Part shown: one piece after another, positions 59,201 to 64,000 of the stretch
Numbering within the stretch: position 1 is the stretch's first letter
How the letters are laid out: every line of letters starts with the position of its first letter
Assembly: GCA_038030265.1 (NCBI GenBank)
Contig: CM075940.1
Coordinates: 5,084,001-5,148,000 of the forward strand
Origin: Corythucha ciliata
Lineage: Eukaryota; Arthropoda; Insecta; Hemiptera; Tingidae
Reading direction: 5' to 3'
DNA length: 64,000 nucleotides
Position numbers and translations under genes: made by a program
The notes under the pieces: generated by a model
Seen by the model: only the letters and a program-made list of their open reading frames with translations
The model's database searches: none
Told to the model about the DNA's origin: nothing

Positions 59201-60469
59201 AATTTATGGATACGCTAATGTGCTCCGAACCAACAGACACTTAGCATAATATACAGGTAAACGAGTGCACGAGTTGGTGGTGCTCGCGTTGCGGTGGGTA
59301 AGGGGAGTGGGGGAAGGGGTTGGAGGCCGAACAGGGTAGTAACTGTGGACTGAAGAGCTCGTGCCTGGAATTGATAATGGTGGTGCACTCGGTAGCATCC
59401 CCTTCCCCCCACCATCGGTCAAACTCATTTTACCTTCCCTTGGAAGAAGGAAGAGTCTAAACTGACCACTGAACAACACTACAGGACGATAATATTCTCC
59501 TACACGTCATCAAGAGTCGAATCAACTGTATTGTCGCAAAGTTATTGTTCTGCGAGGGCGAGCTTTTAGAGATACACCAAAATTGTCTGCTCTAGGGGTG
59601 CCTCGCCAAGATCTTTTTATAGGAAATTCAATCGTATTCTTCGGTTTATTTTTGAGAAATCCTAATATCCAATATTTTGTTGTGGCGTGACGTTGGATAA
59701 GACTCCATGAATGAGAATCGAAATTATAGTTTCAGGGTATTGTAGGGGGAGAGTGTGCCCAAAATTGGCAATCAACTCCGAATGAGACCCGTGGCACCAG
59801 AGATGAGATCGCGAGAGACTAAAGGCTCCGAGTCGGAGCAGGAAGGCGACACAAGTCAGGTTTGTTTCTGGCCATCGCTTGAGCTTGCATATGCTGTGGG
59901 AGGGGGGGGGGGCAAAAAGTAGGACGTCAGGTCATCGTATGTAAGCTGGAAGTCTTTTGAAGTTTCCCTCTTCATGTATGGGACAAAATAATGGCATTTT
60001 TCGCCTAGTTAATTTTGACGTTAATTAACCAGATTAGTTAGCGATGAATATATGAATAGTCGTCTAGGAAAACCTCATTAAAACCCTCTAAATTCTAAGA
60101 AAAATAATTTGCTTCTCCTTTGTTTCAAAACTGCTGAAATAATTGATGTCACGCATACCCCTGACTTGCATACATTGTAATTTGTTTAATTAAATCCGGT
60201 GTAAACAATGCTGCGAAACAGGTAAAAATAAACGCGTTTATGTTTTAAGAGGCACGCTTTTGTTAAGCTTGGCAAGAAAATCGCCTGAAAGCTCAGGGGC
60301 ACTGTGTTATTAAACTGTCAACCTGTAAACGTCGTAAATAAAATTTCATGTCCTTAGATAATCCCCTCCAAAATAGAGTAACAACGCCCTCCTTTACTTT
60401 ATATTATTTTATTTATATTTTTTACTCAGACCATCCATCATGTTGGTGGTAAGGGGAAAAAGAACACAC
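56298..60469. other. Unique sequence without recognised genes
   Basis: Only short ORFs without domains. The 91- and 66-codon ORFs at 59204-59479 overlap in different frames and look fortuitous. A C-run lies at about 59072 and a G-run at 59904. No TIR pairs were seen. Confidence 0.45.
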
Positions 60470-60495
60470 AAAAAAAAAAAAAAAAAAAAAAAAAA
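60470..60495. repeat. Poly(A) run of 26 bases
   Basis: An uninterrupted A-run preceded by ACACAC. No retroelement body was recognised upstream. Confidence 0.95.
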
Positions 60496-63400
60496 TTAGA
60501 CCGTTGAAAAAGAGCGCAGGATCTCAACAAACTATTATTTTTCATTGAAAACCACAACTCTCAACTCACATTCCTTATAATACTTGAGGCCGCTCTTCAT
60601 CGCAAATATTTGGATTGCCAATCCAAATGCTACTTTATTCGAGTACACGTATAAACGTAAATTTATCTACAGCCTAATAATCTGCAATATGATTAAGAAG
60701 GGGTCTAAAGCCATCTGCCTAGCCCTGTACATTAATTATAATGATGTAGTGCATAGCTACATTAATGCGCGTGCCGTTTCGTGCAATATGATATGTTCAG
60801 TCAGGTTGAATCGAACTCCATCAATTAGTATTTTGAATATTCTGTTGTTTTCTTTGATTATTTAGAACCGTTCATTATACAATGTAAATTTAATTTTTGG
60901 GATTAATAAGTCCTGCGTGAGGGGGAAGCTAATAATAAGCATTATGAAAATTTCGTCATTAAATTAGAATGTAGAAAAGTATTCTCTTTATCCCGAGAAG
61001 TTTTTTTTTCATTCTCTGATGTGATGGGGAGAGGAAAAATACCTACTTGTTCCTCCTTTCAAGTCGGTATTGCATTCGATTGAATGAGAACGTCATTTAT
61101 TGTTGAATTTGTGAGCATGTGAGCTTGCATTTAGATTCTAGACAATGAAAATACATAAGCTCTAAGGCTTCAAAATATTCTAGATCCTAGATAAGAAAAG
61201 TCACACTTTTCTGTCTCATTAGAAGCACTAAAATTCAGTTTTTATATCATGTGGATTACAAATTTTAATTAAAAAAATGGATTTTAATAAGTATATAAGA
61301 TGTCTCTAAGTAGGCGCATTAAAGATTACATCTGCACTTCCCGTTTTATATCTAGCTGAATCACTCCTTTTTTTGCTTTGAATACTTGAAATGATGTCAG
61401 AAGATCAATAAATAACATTGTAGAGCGTTATGAGTATCACATTTCCATTAGGGTGATTCTTTTTCGCCCTAGCTGTGACGACTGCTGTGAGTATGTACAA
61501 ATCGTTGAGTGTCCTCTCGCCCTATCGCTACATCGCTAGTGCTATCCCCCCTCCAGGAAAACATTGAATGTGGCGAATAAAAAGATAAACACGTATATGT
61601 TACCCGAGCCAAGAAAATCAGATTTTTACGAGGAGGAAACAAAGTAAACGGAAGCCATAAAAAAAAAGTTGGCGTGAAATCTTGAGAGCTGAATTTTTAA
61701 AAAAGCTATTTCTCTTTTCCTGATGTGAGTCAAACGAGCGCGGCTTGTTACCCACTGGATTCAATGCGATTTTCTTCTTCTTCTTCTTCTTCTTACTGAA
61801 ACGAATTAAGACGCACCTGTTCCACAGAGCTACTGATGTTCCCATAAAGGGCAGAAAAAAACTTTGTTTCTTCCAAAAGAAAAAAATAATGGAGAAGAGG
61901 AGCATGTTGTACGTACAAACTAATATAAGGGCTCGTGGAAGCACAATATACATTTTATGGTACAATAAACATCAGGCTGTCTTGGCTTTATAGGTACAAT
62001 AACTGAGGGGTCGTACATGAGACTTAATACCTTCGTCACAAATATAAAATAGACCAAAACTGATTAAACAGGTATGCCTTCGAAAATTCTATTAAATGAG
62101 AATCCAACCAAAATGGAAGGTTTCAGCTTTTCATTACATGGGGATACAGCTAGGCGTAAATGTAATAAGACTACTCTCTTCTTCCTCAACCCTTTTCCTT
62201 CCATCCTGCGGACCTTCTTAAGTACGTCCCCCCCACTCACGCCCACGACACACACACCTCTAGCATTGTAAGATTTAACAACGGAGGTGCGTATGAAGGC
62301 TAAAATTGCTGGCTTTCCAACGTTATTTCAAAGTAAACACTGCCGATAGCGAAACCTTTTTGTGTTTACCCTTCCAATTTTCAATCTCTGAAAGCTCGAC
62401 CGCAGTCACTCATAATTGGCTATTTCGTCGAGAGGTAACAAAACTAAAGCTATTGTTATAACAAAGAACAATAAAAAGGAAACAATTATTTTGGGCATAA
62501 AAACTGTTTTTGTTACTCTTTGGATGGAAAGTGCGAAGCAAGGGTCGTTTCACCGCGGTTAACAATAAACTGGTCGTATAAAATTAAATAACTGGTTACC
62601 GACATAATTTACGGAGTTTCCTTGCTTGAGAGACGCAAGAGCAAAATTCAAAGAGTGCAGTTTGAAATTATCGAATTTTCACGTTATTTTGGTGAAGGCA
62701 AGGGGAAGTAAGCCAGAAGGACTCAGCAGCGAGGGGTGAGGTCCATGTTCTTCCTTGTCGAGCTATAATTGTTTCTTCCCCCTCTCGAACTTGGAGGGGT
62801 CCTGAACCTTTGAGCTGGCCTCAGGGCTTGAAAAAGAGCGTTATTATGGCCGTCTGATCCGAGATTAGACGAGGACGATTAGGGGCAAAGGTCAAGCGTA
62901 GACAATTTCATAACTACTTAGCCCTGAATCTTTGCAGTTTTGTGACTATTTCACGTCGCGGCTATAGTAATTTCACTGATTGCTAACCATCGAAACTTGT
63001 TAATGACTGCCACTGAATGAACACGAGGGTCAGACAATGAATAAATATTTTAGGGGCTGAGCAATATCTGGCCTGTCTTGATTTCAGCTATTTCAGTTTT
63101 TTAGCCGAATTTGTAATTCCTAGGGGAAAAGACTCTTTGATTGGCAGATAGTCACTTATGGGGCTAAATTATTGGCTTCTTTTAGAATTTTTTTTCTTAG
63201 TTTTTATTGTTCGCATAAATTGTATACAATTACATAGTCAAAAAATCTGCCAAACTATAGCAGGGATCACGTACATGTATGTCAACTATAACTCTCTTAA
63301 AAGTATTGAAATTATTTGAGACAATTACATTGTTATTTTTTCATTTTTTAAGTTAAAAACATTCAATTTTTGGGGCTAAATTACTTGTTTCCTAATCCAG

Positions 63401-64000
63401 CGAACCAAGTCAGGGAGTACACGGCTCGGCGAAAACCGAAGACAACCACGGGGACAAAACGGGGCCACTGGCGATGTTGTGGCTGGCCACTGAGGTGCCG
63501 ATACCATTAGTCAGTAGATGAACTGCCGAGAGAGACGTTGGGGTTTTACCGCACCGTAAAGTGGGGTCCAGGCTCTCCAATTTGGCCTTATCAGAAAACT
63601 TGTCATGGTAACATGTCATCTTGTTATAGCCCTGTATTTTCTTGATTTTTCTGTTTTAAGTAGAAATAATTTGAGAAAGACAAGTTCAAGAGCCAATTGT
63701 CGCCGATTTTACACTTGAAAAATGAACCCCGCGGCGACCGAGGGTGTTAAATTGGGAAAAATGTTCATCGTCACAGTGATTTGTGAGCTTTATAACAAAA
63801 CTTTAAAGAAGGGAAAAAGTTATTAAAGCCAAAATGAGAATGATATTCTTATTAATATTTATCGTTAAAAGTTGAAAACTTCATTTCACACCACTCTCTC
63901 GCTGTACAATTATCTACTAACGCATTTGGCGTAAAAGCTTTTCTTAAACATTGCCTGAGTTCAAGAACAAAAAAAAAAAATGTTATTTGACTAAACAGCG
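60496..64000. other. Unique sequence without recognised genes
   Basis: A (TTC)n microsatellite lies at about 61770-61794, with a matching poly-Lys/poly-Phe ORF artefact. Short loose repeats containing 'ggggctaaatta' occur at 63160 and 63372. A minus-strand ORF at 63410-63619 has no recognised domain. The window ends in an A-run. Confidence 0.45.

Noticed and set aside
61618..61993. Overlapping lysine- or phenylalanine-rich ORFs
   Set aside because: They read the (TTC)n microsatellite and A/T-runs in opposite directions.

Overview
The window is non-coding-looking, AT-rich DNA from a eukaryote, almost certainly an invertebrate animal. The evidence is the mix of repeats it carries: Penelope-like elements with GIY-YIG endonuclease and hammerhead ribozymes, a LINE with an RNase H domain, hAT and FLYWCH-bearing DNA transposons, many MITEs, microsatellites, degenerate minisatellites, and more than twenty runs of eight or more G or C in otherwise AT-rich sequence. 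There are no bacterial-style operons, rRNA genes or CRISPR arrays. The exact lineage cannot be read from this sequence. No conserved host gene was recognised; almost every ORF with a protein-like signature belongs to a transposon, usually a broken one.

Layout. 1-1467: a minisatellite edge and a doubtful membrane-protein ORF. 1476-2909: a complete non-autonomous hAT-type element with 8-bp target-site duplications (TSDs). 4858-6025: a cluster of GTACACCC motifs, a 187-bp hAT MITE with perfect 8-bp TSDs, a GTT microsatellite and an 82-bp palindromic MITE. 6026-13350: about 7 kb with nothing recognisable. 13353-14711: a tRNA-like remnant, a TA-flanked MITE, and a 740-bp terminal-inverted-repeat (TIR) transposon with 8-bp TSDs that encodes a FLYWCH zinc-finger exon and carries a subterminal repeat array.

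15917-32778 consists of two consecutive tandem duplications, one of about 2.25 kb and one of about 6.15 kb, separated by only about 41 bp. The copies are nearly identical. They could be recent duplications or two alleles assembled in tandem. The 6.15-kb unit carries a long inverted-repeat element.

32779-45220 is mostly unique sequence with a 21-bp-period minisatellite at 40340-41010. 45220-50095 is a transposon graveyard on the minus strand: the 3' part of a Penelope-like element with a decayed hammerhead, a GC-rich possible hAT end, a hAT transposase pseudogene interrupted by a double MITE, and a 5'-truncated LINE. 50880-51830 is a second block of the minisatellite seen at the left edge. 54150-55543 is a second Penelope-like element, with a well-formed hammerhead ribozyme in its 3' region. 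It abuts a 746-bp element with 8-bp TSDs (55544-56289). From 56298 to the end only microsatellites and G/C or A/T runs were seen.

The genes do not form a pathway. The window is best read as successive insertions, nested insertions and duplications. The most interesting items are the FLYWCH transposon, the two hammerhead-bearing Penelope-like elements, the double MITE inside the hAT pseudogene, and the paired tandem duplications.
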